This document shows, one piece after another, positions 42,220 to 50,533 of a stretch of 64,000 bases of DNA. The stretch lies in contig NZ_JPOF01000007.1 in assembly GCF_000733755.1 (NCBI RefSeq), positions 248,001 to 312,000 of the forward strand, written 5' to 3'. The translations under genes were made by a program, and so were the position numbers. Position 1 is the first letter of the stretch, and each line of letters opens with the position of its first letter. The DNA is from Lachnoclostridium phytofermentans. Its GTDB lineage: Bacteria > Bacillota > Clostridia > Lachnospirales > Lachnospiraceae. A model generated the notes under the pieces. It saw only the letters and a list, made by a program, of their open reading frames with translations, searched no databases and had not been told where the DNA came from.

Positions 42220-43623
42220 ATGACAACTTATTATCTGGCAGTAGACATTGGAGCATCCAGCGGAAGACATATCTTAGGGTGGCTTAAGGAGGGAAAAATC
42301 GTACTAGAAGAAGTACATCGTTTTTCCAATGGGCTATCAAAGAAAGACGATGAATTGTGCTGGGATGTACCGTATTTGTTCGATGAGATTATGAAGGGTC
42401 TCAAAAAATGCAAGGAGATTGGGAAAACTCCAAGTTATATGGGAATTGACACATGGGGTGTAGATTTTGTTTTACTAGATGAAAAAAATCAGATTCTTGG
42501 AAATACCGTTGGATACCGAGACGATCGAACCAAAGGTATGGAGGAATTGGTATACCAAGTAATCAGTGAGAAAGAACTGTATGCAAGAACTGGTATTCAG
42601 AAACAACCATTTAACTCCATCTATCAATTGATGGCTATCAAGCAACAACACCCAGAATATTTAGAGAGTGCGAGGAACTTTTTATTAATACCAGACTATT
42701 TCAATTTCTTATTAACAGGTAAGAAAGCAGTAGAATATACGAATGCAACAACAACACAATTGGTGAATCCAAAAACCAAGCAATGGGATTATGAATTAAT
42801 CTCTAGCCTGGGTTATCCAAAAGAAATATTCAAAGCAATACGGACTGCAGGAGAAGAGCTTGGTCCGGTAACCGAGGAAATTAGGGAAGAAATAGGCTAT
42901 GACTTAACCGTAATGTTACCAGCAACTCATGATACGGGTTCTGCTGTATTATCGGTACCAAGCAATGAAGAGCAAACCTTGTACATAAGCTCTGGTACCT
43001 GGTCGCTTATGGGAATAGAGCAAAGAAAAGCAGATTGCTCAGAAAAGAGCCGTCTTGCAAATTTAACAAATGAGGGTGGATTTGATTATCGATACCGTTA
43101 CTTAAAAAATATTATGGGACTTTGGATGATACAATCTGTGAAAAAGGAATTTAACGATGAATATTCATTTGCGAAGCTTTGTGAGTTGGCTAGTGAGTGT
43201 AATAATTTCCCATCACGGGTTGATGTTAATGATGATACGTTTCTTTCACCTGAGAACATGATACAGTCTATTAAAAACTATTGTGAAGCAACGAATCAAA
43301 AGGTACCACAAACACCGGGAGAAATTGCTACTGTCATCTATCAGAGCTTGGCAGATTGTTACGGTAAGACGGTGGAAGAATTAGAGAACCTATCACAGCA
43401 TCATTATAATAGCATTCATATTGTAGGTGGTGGATGTAATGCCCACTATCTGAATGAATTGACAGCGAAAGCCACTGGAAAAACAGTATACGCTGGTCCT
43501 ACAGAAGCAACTGCAATAGGAAATATCTTAGCACAGATGATTGGCACTGAAGTTTTTGATTCTGTTGCTGTGGCAAGAGAAGCCGTATTCGATTCCTTTG
43601 AAATTAATAAATTTGAAGCATAG
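42220..43623 (+). CDS. rhaB: Rhamnulokinase
   Basis: A 467-residue FGGY-family kinase phosphorylating L-rhamnulose. The N-terminal ATPase motif is YYLAVDIGASSGRHILGWL, followed by MGIDTWGVDFVLLD, YRDDRTKGMEE, the catalytic-loop ATHDTGSAVLSVPS and IHIVGGGCNAHYLNELTAKATG. The frame is open from 42058, but AAAGGGGG is 8 nt from ATG 42220 and homologous starts lie here. It is followed by rhaA 135 bp downstream. Confidence 0.94.
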   Translation: MTTYYLAVDIGASSGRHILGWLKEGKIVLEEVHRFSNGLSKKDDELCWDVPYLFDEIMKGLKKCKEIGKTPSYMGIDTWGVDFVLLDEKNQILGNTVGYRDDRTKGMEELVYQVISEKELYARTGIQKQPFNSIYQLMAIKQQHPEYLESARNFLLIPDYFNFLLTGKKAVEYTNATTTQLVNPKTKQWDYELISSLGYPKEIFKAIRTAGEELGPVTEEIREEIGYDLTVMLPATHDTGSAVLSVPSNEEQTLYISSGTWSLMGIEQRKADCSEKSRLANLTNEGGFDYRYRYLKNIMGLWMIQSVKKEFNDEYSFAKLCELASECNNFPSRVDVNDDTFLSPENMIQSIKNYCEATNQKVPQTPGEIATVIYQSLADCYGKTVEELENLSQHHYNSIHIVGGGCNAHYLNELTAKATGKTVYAGPTEATAIGNILAQMIGTEVFDSVAVAREAVFDSFEINKFEA

Positions 43624-43726
43624 ACATGGGTAACAATGTAAGCGAAAAAGAGAGTGAAAAAAAGGTTACGATCTACCTATACAATAATGAGTATTTCACT
43701 ATATTAGCGCGAAGAACAATGAAATA

Positions 43727-43742
43727 TGCGTAAAAATACGCA
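43727..43742 (+). promoter_or_regulatory. Perfect hairpin immediately 5' of the rhaA ribosome binding site
   Basis: TGCGTA-AAAA-TACGCA, then AGAATGGAG. A matching structure TGCGCA-AAAA-TGCGCA precedes the GH13 gene at 59397-59412 with a compensatory base change. It may be an operator, an mRNA stabiliser or a translational switch. Confidence 0.55.
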
Positions 43743-43758
43743 AGAATGGAGTAAAAAA

Positions 43759-45009
43759 ATGATAAAAGAAAGATATGATATGGCAAAACAGATCTATGGT
43801 AAACTTGGTGTTGATACCGATCAGGCACTAGAAACCTTAAAAGGAATTTCGATTTCGATGCACTGCTGGCAGGGGGATGACGTAACTGGATTTGATAACG
43901 ACGGACCTCTATCTGGTGGTATCCAAGCAACAGGAAGCTACCCTGGTAAGGCTAGAACACCTGAAGAGTTAATGGCAGATATCGATATGGTATTATCGAT
44001 GGTACCTGGAAAACATAAAATTAACTTACATGCAAATTATGCAATTTTTGAAAATGGAGAATTTGCTGACCGTGATAAATTAGAGCCAAAACATTTTGCA
44101 AAATGGGTTGAATTCGCAAAGGAGAGAGGGTTAGGATTAGATTTTAATCCAACATTCTTCTCCCATCCAAAGGCAGGTCAATTTACGCTTTCCTCTCCAG
44201 ATGAAGAAATCCGTAAGTTTTGGATAGATCATGGGAAAGCTTGTATTCGTATCTCTGAGTATTTTGCAACCGAATTAGGTCAACCTTGTGTGATGAATAT
44301 TTGGATTCCAGACGGATATAAAGATATTCCAGCAGATCGTCTTTCTCCAAGAGCACGTTTTAAAGATTCTCTTGATCAAATTCTTAGCATTGGTTATGAC
44401 AAGAATAAGGTTATTGTTGCTCTAGAATCTAAGGTATTTGGTATTGGTGTAGAGTCTTATACTGTAGGATCTAGTGAGTTCTGTATTAACTATGCAGCAA
44501 AGAATGGAATTTTAAGCCTTATGGATAATGGACATTATCATCCAACGGAAGTGGTATCGGACAAGATTTCTTCCATGTTACTATTTGCAGATAAAATCGC
44601 ACTTCATGTTACAAGACCTGTTCGCTGGGATAGTGACCATGTTGTGTTATTCGATGATGAAACGAGAGAAATAGCAAAAGAAGTAATCAGAAATGATGCA
44701 CTTGATCGTGTTATCCTAGCCCTTGATTTCTTTGATGCAAGTATTAACCGTGTTGCAGCATGGACGATTGGTATGAGAAATATGCAAAAATCCTTATTAT
44801 ATGCATTATTGACACCTAACGATAAATTAAAGCAACTTCAAAATGATGGTAGATTTACAGAGTTACTAATGCAGCAGGAAGAACTTAAGTCATATCCATT
44901 CGGTGATGTTTGGGATTATTTCTGTGAAATAAACAATGTTCCAGTGAAGGAAGAGTGGTATGCTAAGGTTTCGACCTATGAGGAAGAAGTTTTATTAAAG
45001 AGACAATAA
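43759..45009 (+). CDS. rhaA: L-rhamnose isomerase
   Basis: A 416-residue isomerase converting L-rhamnose to L-rhamnulose. Signatures are [16 protein letters not shown] near residue 38, [54 protein letters not shown] and VRWDSDHVV, with metal-binding Glu, His and Asp positions preserved. ATG 43726 lies inside the upstream hairpin. The GGAG-taaaaaa-ATG spacing places the real start at 43759. It is probably transcribed with rhaB. Confidence 0.95.
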   Translation: MIKERYDMAKQIYGKLGVDTDQALETLKGISISMHCWQGDDVTGFDNDGPLSGGIQATGSYPGKARTPEELMADIDMVLSMVPGKHKINLHANYAIFENGEFADRDKLEPKHFAKWVEFAKERGLGLDFNPTFFSHPKAGQFTLSSPDEEIRKFWIDHGKACIRISEYFATELGQPCVMNIWIPDGYKDIPADRLSPRARFKDSLDQILSIGYDKNKVIVALESKVFGIGVESYTVGSSEFCINYAAKNGILSLMDNGHYHPTEVVSDKISSMLLFADKIALHVTRPVRWDSDHVVLFDDETREIAKEVIRNDALDRVILALDFFDASINRVAAWTIGMRNMQKSLLYALLTPNDKLKQLQNDGRFTELLMQQEELKSYPFGDVWDYFCEINNVPVKEEWYAKVSTYEEEVLLKRQ

Positions 45010-45025
45010 AATAAGTACATTTGAA

Positions 45026-45063
45026 AATGGGGCTTATGCATAGAAAATGCAAAATGCCCCATT
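45026..45063 (+). terminator. Hairpin after rhaA
   Basis: AATGGGGC (45026-45033) pairs with GCCCCATT (45056-45063) around an inner GCAT/ATGC helix. No T-run follows, so it is a weak terminator or 3'-end stabiliser. Confidence 0.55.
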
Positions 45064-45165
45064 CTAATCATTATATGATTGTTCGATAGACAAAACTCTC
45101 AGGGTTAACTATAATAGAGGTAAGAAGAATAATAATATCAACAAGGTAGAATGGTATTAATTCAT

Positions 45166-45200
45166 GACAAGAAAAAGTTCATAAGCATCCTTTTTCTTAT
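45166..45200. repeat. Dispersed hairpin repeat, copy 4
   Basis: GACAAGAAAAAGTTCATAAG then CATCCTTTTTCTTATT. The core is altered (ATAAGCATCC), making this the most divergent copy, but the A-rich/T-rich arms are complementary. Confidence 0.55.
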
Positions 45201-45288
45201 TTATGCTTACCATTCGAAACATAATGAAGCGTATAGATGCGACTTTAGGATATATTACCTACCATATAGTTACCCAGGAGGATGATCG

Positions 45289-46257
45289 ATGAACCAAGAA
45301 TTGATTCAGATTCTTTCTCGGATTACAGAAGAAGAAAAGCGTATTATAAACGTAAAAAAAGAAGTGGAAAAAGAGCGCTACACTTCGAGTAAGGATTTTG
45401 TAATTCAAAAAAATAAGATGTTAGAGGAAGAGCAGCTAATTACGATTCGTCCCCATACTCGTTTTATTGATTTTCCAAAACATAAACATGATTACATCGA
45501 AGTAGTTTATGTCTGTAAGGGAACTCTAACTCACATTATTAATGATGTGACAGTAGTTCTTGAGGAGGGGGATTTACTATTTCTTAATCAGCATACTTAT
45601 CATGCCATAAAGGAGGCTTCGAAAGAGGATATCGCAATTAATTTGATTATCTTACCACGTTTTTTTGATGTCAGTTTTACGATGATTCAAAAGGACAATG
45701 TTTTGGGGGAGTTTTTAGTTGGAATCTTACGAAATGCCTCTCATAAAGAACAATACCTTCATTTTAAAGTGAAGGGAATCCTTGAAATTGAGAATTTGTT
45801 AGAAAACTTAGTATATTCCTTAGTTCATGATACTTCAGACAATGATATGATTAATCAACGTGTCATGGGACTTTTGTTTTTATATCTGGTAAAGTACTCG
45901 GATTCGTTAAAAGCTGGTTCTCCCAATAGCTATGAGGATGTTATAGCTAAAGCTGCGGTTAATTATATCGAGATTAACTATCAAACAGCAAGCCTAACGG
46001 AATTGGCAAAGAAGCTAAGCTTATCGCTATCTTCTTTAAGTCGATTAATCGCAAGTAAAACTGGAAAGTCATTCAGAGAACTATTACAAGAGAAGCGTTT
46101 TAGGGTTGCCATGTCACTGTTGGTAGATACTAAACTATCTATTACTGATATCGTTGTTGCAGTAGGATATGAGAATAACAGTTTCTTTCATCGAAAATTC
46201 AAGGAGCGATATCATATGTCACCAAAGGAATATCGAGAAAATAATAGGAGGACTTAG
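45289..46257 (+). CDS. AraC family regulator with cupin sensor, likely rhamnose regulator
   Basis: A 322-residue regulator with an N-terminal cupin-like sugar-binding part (FPKHKHDYIEVVYVCKGTLTHIINDVTVVLEEGDLLFLNQHTYHAIKEA) and a C-terminal pair of HTH motifs (ASLTELAKKLSLSLSSLSRLI and LSITDIVVAVGYENNSFFHRKFKERYHMSPKEYRE). It lies between rhaA and rhaM and starts two bases before rhaM ends its upstream spacing (gap 2 bp). It is likely a rhamnose-responsive activator (RhaR/RhaS-like). Confidence 0.87.
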   Translation: MNQELIQILSRITEEEKRIINVKKEVEKERYTSSKDFVIQKNKMLEEEQLITIRPHTRFIDFPKHKHDYIEVVYVCKGTLTHIINDVTVVLEEGDLLFLNQHTYHAIKEASKEDIAINLIILPRFFDVSFTMIQKDNVLGEFLVGILRNASHKEQYLHFKVKGILEIENLLENLVYSLVHDTSDNDMINQRVMGLLFLYLVKYSDSLKAGSPNSYEDVIAKAAVNYIEINYQTASLTELAKKLSLSLSSLSRLIASKTGKSFRELLQEKRFRVAMSLLVDTKLSITDIVVAVGYENNSFFHRKFKERYHMSPKEYRENNRRT

Positions 46258-46259
46258 TA

Positions 46260-46574
46260 ATGGTACGGAAAGCATTTAAAATGCAGTTATTTGAAGGACA
46301 AGCAAAAGAATACGAGAAACGCCACAATGAATTATGGCCTGAAATGAAAGAAATGATTCATGAGTATGGTGGTAGCAATTACACTATATTTTTAGATGAA
46401 GAGACCAATGTGCTCTATGGGTACATAGAATTAGAGGACGAAGTAAAGTGGGATAAGTCCGCTGAGACAGAGATTTGTAAGAAATGGTGGGCATTTATGG
46501 CTGACATTATGGAAACGAATCCAGATAATAGTCCAGTAAGTGTTTCATTAAAGAATGTGTTTCATCTCGATTAA
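46260..46574 (+). CDS. rhaM: L-rhamnose mutarotase
   Basis: A 104-residue protein catalysing alpha/beta anomer interconversion of L-rhamnose. It matches the family throughout: FKMQLFEGQAKEYEKRHNELWPEMKEMIHEYGGSNYTIFLDEETNVLYGYIELED, and W-rich ICKKWWAFMADIMETNPDNSPVSVSLKNVFHL, where catalytic His and Trp residues lie. It is coupled to the AraC gene with a 2-bp gap and is followed by a strong terminator. It completes an rhaBA-regulator-rhaM cluster. Confidence 0.95.
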   Translation: MVRKAFKMQLFEGQAKEYEKRHNELWPEMKEMIHEYGGSNYTIFLDEETNVLYGYIELEDEVKWDKSAETEICKKWWAFMADIMETNPDNSPVSVSLKNVFHLD

Positions 46575-46585
46575 AAATAAAAGAG

Positions 46586-46617
46586 GCAGAGGGAAGAAAA
46601 TCCTTCTGCTTTTTTTG
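46586..46617 (+). terminator. Intrinsic terminator after rhaM
   Basis: GCAGAGGGA (46586-46594) pairs with TCCTTCTGC (46601-46609), then a T-run to 46617. Confidence 0.9.
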
Positions 46618-46680
46618 TTTTCATACTGACGAAAAATAATGATTCAATTACTAACAATACGTGAGATAAAAAATCAGATT

Positions 46681-46726
46681 CTTGGACAATATTTAAATTA
46701 CATCTTAGACAATATTTAAATTACAT
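46681..46726. repeat. 23-bp tandem duplication upstream of the TPP leader promoter
   Basis: CTTGGACAATATTTAAATTA (first 20 nt) continues CAT. A second copy with one change (CTTAGACA) follows directly, at 46704-46726. It ends where the TTGACA box begins. Confidence 0.75.
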
Positions 46727-46727
46727 A

Positions 46728-46755
46728 TTGACAAATTAAAAATTTAAAGTAAAAT
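46728..46755 (+). promoter_or_regulatory. Predicted promoter of the TPP-riboswitch transcript
   Basis: TTGACA at 46728-46733, a 16-nt spacer and TAAAAT at 46750-46755. Confidence 0.7.
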
Positions 46756-46772
46756 TGAGTTGGAAAAAGAAA

Positions 46773-46861
46773 CAGGGGTGCCAAACGAATTTGGCTGAGA
46801 TTAGAACTACGAAAATGTTCTTGACCCTATCACCTGATCTGGATCATGCCAGCGGAGGGAG
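46773..46861 (+). promoter_or_regulatory. TPP (THI-box) riboswitch
   Basis: The conserved parts are GGGGTGCC (46776 onward), GGCTGAGA, GACCCTATCACCTGATCTGGAT and ATGCCAGCGGAGGGA near the 3' end. These are the THI element segments. It precedes a thiamine-binding protein and thiXYZ-like ABC importer, so it should shut off uptake when TPP is high. A terminator lies downstream at 46890. Confidence 0.95.
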
Positions 46862-46889
46862 TTTTATTACTTTTATTTTTGAGTTGTAG

Positions 46890-46919
46890 CTCCCTTTGGA
46901 TATCAAAGGGAGTTTTTTT
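46890..46919 (+). terminator. Terminator of the TPP riboswitch expression platform
   Basis: CTCCCTTTG (46890-46898) pairs with CAAAGGGAG (46904-46912), then a T-run to 46919. The GGAGGGAG at the aptamer 3' end (46855-46862) can alternatively pair with CTCCCT of the terminator 5' arm, offering the competing fold. Confidence 0.85.
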
Positions 46920-47290
46920 ATTGTATAGAAATTGCGTTCACATTAATAAAAGAAAATACTCCATTTGTGATGCAAATTCGCTTCGCAAACCATATCCATT
47001 CCAAATACCGAGCGTAAAGGAATCGTTCCAACGCTCAGTAAGTTTAATCTGCATCTATTTAAAAATAAAAAGAAGTGCGGATAGTAACCATAGTGTGAAA
47101 GATAATACTCTTTTACATGAAATCATTTTTGAAGCCTTAGAATGGCTTCCTCTCGGGGCGTGAGAAAATTAAGAGCAAGTGTTCTACAGTATTTTTAACA
47201 ATAAGTTATCTTTGGCAGATATGCTATGCAAGGAGTGATTGCGAAATAAATTTTCATACACGAATACCCGAAAAGAAAGGAGATAATAAA
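46920..47290. other. Leader after the TPP terminator, no gene seen
   Basis: An open frame (46846-47163) overlaps the riboswitch itself and has no ribosome binding site, so it is not called. A small palindrome around GCAAATTCGCTTCGCAAA occurs near 46970. The only ribosome binding site of note is AAAGGAG at 47276, for the thiamine-binding protein. Confidence 0.5.
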
Positions 47291-47590
47291 ATGAATGCAA
47301 GTGTAGCGATTCAAACATTACCAGAAGCAAAGAATGATGAGGAATTAATACGTATCGTAGATGAGGTAATAGCCTACATCAAAAGTACTGGTTTAAATTG
47401 TTATGTTGGGCCATTTGAAACAGCCATTGAAGGTGATTATGATGAATTAATGGAAATCGTAAAAGAATGTCAGCATATAGCAATTCGCGCGGGTGCGCCT
47501 TCTGTTGCTGCTTACATAAAGGTGACTTATCGCCCAGAAGGAGATGTATTAACCATTGAGAAAAAAGTTACAAAACACCATCAGGACTAA
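47291..47590 (+). CDS. Thiamine-binding family protein (MTH1187/YkoF-like)
   Basis: A 99-residue alpha/beta protein of the thiamine-binding/DUF77 family (MTH1187-like). VAIQTLPEAKNDEELIRIVDEVIAYIKSTGLNCYVGPFETAIEGDYDELMEIVKECQ carries the typical pattern. In Bacillus YkoF accompanies a thiamine-precursor ABC importer, as here. AAAGGAG is at about 47276, before ATG 47291. Its 3' end overlaps the permease by 35 bp, indicating coupled translation. Confidence 0.85.
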   Translation: MNASVAIQTLPEAKNDEELIRIVDEVIAYIKSTGLNCYVGPFETAIEGDYDELMEIVKECQHIAIRAGAPSVAAYIKVTYRPEGDVLTIEKKVTKHHQD

Positions 47591-48320
47591 ACTACCTTCT
47601 TTCAGTGCCATTATAGGTATCTTAGTTCTCTGGCAGATAGTTTCAAGCATTGGACTGGTGCCAAAGTATATGCTTCCATCCCCGGCGGAAGTTATCGTAG
47701 CCTTCCTAAATGAGTTTCCACTCTTAATGTCACATATGAGAGTAACTCTAGTAGAAGCATTTTTTGGTTTAATCTTAGGAACTTTACTAGGATTTTTGAT
47801 TGCGGTTTGGATGGAGAGATTTCCTAAAGTTTATCAAGCAATTTATCCGGTAATTGTAATAACACAAACCGTTCCTACCGTTGCAATAGCTCCACTTTTA
47901 GTATTATGGTTAGGTTATGGAATAGCGCCCAAAATAGTTCTTATCATCATAGTAACCTTTTTCCCAATCACAGTAGGACTTTTAGATGGGTTTCATTCTG
48001 CGGATAAAGATGCTGTTCAGTTGTTGCGCTCAATGGGGGCAACGAAATTCCAGATATTTTATCAAATCAAATTGCCCAGTTCCTTAAGTTACTTTTTTGC
48101 CAGTTTAAAAATATCAGTATCTTACTCTATTGTAGGTGCAGTGATATCAGAATGGCTTGGAGGTTTTAAAGGGCTTGGTGTTTATATGACACGCGTTAAA
48201 AAATCCTATGCTTTTGATAAAATGTTCGCGGTTATCTTTTTGATATCAGCAATAAGTTTATTACTTATGAAGTTAGTAGGATATTTAAAAAGACGTTGCA
48301 TGCCATGGGAAGAAAAGTAA
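47556..48320 (+). CDS. Thiamine-precursor ABC importer permease (ThiX-like)
   Basis: A 254-residue permease with six membrane segments and the EAA motif (GLLDGFHSADKDAVQLLRSMGATKFQIFYQIKLPSSLSYFFASLKIS). It pairs with the downstream binding protein and ATPase. The start is read as TTG 47556, within the thiamine-binding gene. AAGGAG lies 12 nt upstream. No closer ATG exists until MLPSP about 38 codons later, so this start is plausible but not certain. The substrate is likely hydroxymethylpyrimidine or a thiamine analogue. Confidence 0.82.
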   Translation: MRKKLQNTIRTKLPSFSAIIGILVLWQIVSSIGLVPKYMLPSPAEVIVAFLNEFPLLMSHMRVTLVEAFFGLILGTLLGFLIAVWMERFPKVYQAIYPVIVITQTVPTVAIAPLLVLWLGYGIAPKIVLIIIVTFFPITVGLLDGFHSADKDAVQLLRSMGATKFQIFYQIKLPSSLSYFFASLKISVSYSIVGAVISEWLGGFKGLGVYMTRVKKSYAFDKMFAVIFLISAISLLLMKLVGYLKRRCMPWEEK

Positions 48321-48455
48321 AAATCTATATAGCGCATAACGCTCTAAATAGAGAATAAAACTCTAGATAGAGCATAAAGGCTCTACAAAAATAAGTTTCA
48401 ACAATGCAAAGATTAAGAGTCAAGCTTCGATTCTATAAGAAAGTGAGAGAAACAA
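48321..48455. repeat. Gap with short imperfect repeats (CTCTAAATAGAG-like)
   Basis: CTCTA.ATAGAG.ATAAA units recur at about 20-nt spacing between 48340 and 48385. They may form hairpins (TCTAAATAGA). No promoter is obvious. The unit probably stays within the thi operon. Confidence 0.5.
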
Positions 48456-49478
48456 ATGAGACATAAGTTTTTAAAACGTATCCTTGCACTTATCTTAGTT
48501 GCAACAACATTTACAGCTATGACAGCTTGTGGTAAAAAAGATAGTGATGTAAGAAATAATAATTCCAAAGATCTAAAAAAGATTACCTTCGTATTGGATT
48601 GGACACCAAATACAAATCATACTGGTTTATATGTGGCTCAAACCAAAGGATATTTTGCAGAAGAGGGTCTTGACGTGACAATTGTTCAGCCACCTGAAGA
48701 TGGAGCAGAGGCATTAGTAGCAAGCGGGAAGGCACAGTTTGGAATCTCTTGTCAGGATACGATAATTCCTGCAATTGTGGGAGATTCCACATTACCAATT
48801 ACCGTATGTGCAGCTTTAATACAGCATAACACCTCAGGTATTGTAAGTCGTAAGGGAGAAGGAATGGACACTCCAAAAGGATTAGAAGGTAAAAATTATG
48901 CCACTTGGGATTTGGATATTGAAAAAGCTATGATGAAAAATGTAGTTGAAGTAGATGGTGGTGATTTTAGTAAAGTGAATCTAATACCAAGCACGGTAAC
49001 AGACGAGGTAACTGCACTTAAAACAAAATCAGTCGATGCTATCTGGATATTCTATGCGTGGGGAGGAATTGCAACCAAGGTAAAGGGATTAGAGACAGAT
49101 TATTTTGCTTTTAAGGATATTAACCCTGTATTTGATTACTATACACCGGTTGTTATTGCTAACAATGAATTCTTAAAGGAAGATGCTGACACAGCAAAAG
49201 CATTTTTCCGAGCCTTAAAAAATGGTTATGAATATGCAATTGAAAATCCGGCAGATGCTGCGGAACTATTACTTACAGCAGTACCAGAACTAGATGCAGA
49301 TATTGTAAAAGAGAGTCAGGAGTGGTTATCAAAAGAATATAAAGCGGAAGTAAGTCGTTGGGGATATATTGATCCAAACCGCTGGAATGCATTTTATAAC
49401 TGGTTAAATGACAATAATCTTGTGGAAACAAAGATACCTGAAAACACAGGTTTTACAAACGAGTATTTACCAGAGTAG
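48456..49478 (+). CDS. Thiamine-precursor ABC importer binding lipoprotein (ThiY-like, NMT1/THI5 family)
   Basis: A 340-residue lipoprotein. The signal peptide ends in the lipobox AMTAC, with Cys at 25. The NMT1/THI5-like domain begins FVLDWTPNTNHTGLYVAQTKGYFAEEGLDV and includes GKAQFGISCQD and DAIWIFYAWGGI. This family binds N-formyl-4-amino-5-aminomethyl-2-methylpyrimidine or hydroxymethylpyrimidine, consistent with TPP-riboswitch control. GAGAGAAACAA precedes ATG 48456. It lies between the permease and the ATPase. Confidence 0.9.
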   Translation: MRHKFLKRILALILVATTFTAMTACGKKDSDVRNNNSKDLKKITFVLDWTPNTNHTGLYVAQTKGYFAEEGLDVTIVQPPEDGAEALVASGKAQFGISCQDTIIPAIVGDSTLPITVCAALIQHNTSGIVSRKGEGMDTPKGLEGKNYATWDLDIEKAMMKNVVEVDGGDFSKVNLIPSTVTDEVTALKTKSVDAIWIFYAWGGIATKVKGLETDYFAFKDINPVFDYYTPVVIANNEFLKEDADTAKAFFRALKNGYEYAIENPADAAELLLTAVPELDADIVKESQEWLSKEYKAEVSRWGYIDPNRWNAFYNWLNDNNLVETKIPENTGFTNEYLPE

Positions 49479-49486
49479 GCAGGAAC

Positions 49487-50227
49487 ATGAATAAATTAAC
49501 AATTCGGAATATTTCCAAATCATTTGGAGAGAAAGAAGTATTAAAAGATGTCTCAGTGGTATTAAAAGAAAATGAGTTAGTTTGTCTTCTGGGTGTTAGT
49601 GGAGCAGGTAAAACAACGCTTTTCAATATTATAGCAGGGTTATTAGCACCTGATTGTGGTGAAGTGATGTTAGAAGGAAACGAGGTAACAAACCAAGCTG
49701 GCAATATCAGCTATATGCTTCAAAAAGATTTGTTACTGCCATATAAGACGATTGAGGATAATGTATCCTTACCATTAATCATAAAAGGAATGAAAAAGCG
49801 AGATGCCAGAAATAAGGTAGCAGAATATTTTGAGGAATTTGGATTAGAAGGTACACAAAAGCTCTATCCTGCTAGTTTATCTGGAGGTATGAGACAGCGA
49901 GCAGCATTACTACGAACATATTTATTTTCAGATCAGGTCGCGTTACTAGATGAACCATTTAGTGCTCTTGATATGATAACAAAAGGCAAAATTCATCGCT
50001 GGTATTTAGAAATCATGGAAAAAATTAAACTATCCACATTATTTATCACCCATGATATTGATGAAGCTATTCTGTTATCGGACCGTATCTATCTTCTGAC
50101 GGGTTCACCCGGACAGATAACGAAGGAAATTAAGATTGAAGAGAAACGACCACGAGACGATGAATTTTTATTAACCTCAGAGTTTCTTAACTATAAGAAG
50201 GAAATTTTAGAGAGTTTACAAGAATAA
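49487..50227 (+). CDS. Thiamine-precursor ABC importer ATPase (ThiZ-like)
   Basis: A 246-residue ATPase of the nitrate/sulfonate/taurine-type importer group. Walker A is GVSGAGKTT (residues about 36-44), Q-loop MLQKDLLLPYKT, signature LSGGMRQRAALLRTYL, Walker B VALLDEPFSALD and H-loop FITHDIDEAI. It starts 9 bp after the binding protein and ends the TPP-controlled operon before a hairpin terminator. Confidence 0.93.
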   Translation: MNKLTIRNISKSFGEKEVLKDVSVVLKENELVCLLGVSGAGKTTLFNIIAGLLAPDCGEVMLEGNEVTNQAGNISYMLQKDLLLPYKTIEDNVSLPLIIKGMKKRDARNKVAEYFEEFGLEGTQKLYPASLSGGMRQRAALLRTYLFSDQVALLDEPFSALDMITKGKIHRWYLEIMEKIKLSTLFITHDIDEAILLSDRIYLLTGSPGQITKEIKIEEKRPRDDEFLLTSEFLNYKKEILESLQE

Positions 50228-50272
50228 GTAAAATAGCCAATAGTACAAGAAGGAAATAATATAACTTTATCA

Positions 50273-50378
50273 GGGAAGTCCCGCGCTTTTGTAAGCGGGG
50301 GACTTCCCTTTTTCAGTAGGAGTGAGAGCTCCTTCAGAAATACCATGTAGTAGAAATGAGATAGAGCTGGTAGTGTAA
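50273..50378. repeat. Terminator-plus-tail repeat element, copy 2
   Basis: GGGAAGTCCCGCGC...GCGGGGGACTTCCC with T-run, followed by CAGTAGGAGT, CTCCTTCAGAAATACC and GAGATAGAGCTGGTAG. Aligns with 32757-32862 over hairpin and tail. It also acts as the thi operon terminator. Confidence 0.8.
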
Positions 50379-50533
50379 AAGGATTGAAAATATCCGCTTT
50401 GACTCAGCATTTTGTTCAGAAATTAGTAAAAACTTCTCACTTTTGTCGAATTGACGTTCCATACCCAGTAGTTTACAATGGTTATAAGGATAGAAGTTAT
50501 AGCTTCTAAAAGATTTGAAATGAGGAACCGTAA

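Noticed and set aside
46846-47163. 105-codon plus-strand frame inside and after the TPP riboswitch
   Set aside because: It begins within the conserved 3' part of the aptamer, crosses the terminator, lacks a ribosome binding site and has no family resemblance.
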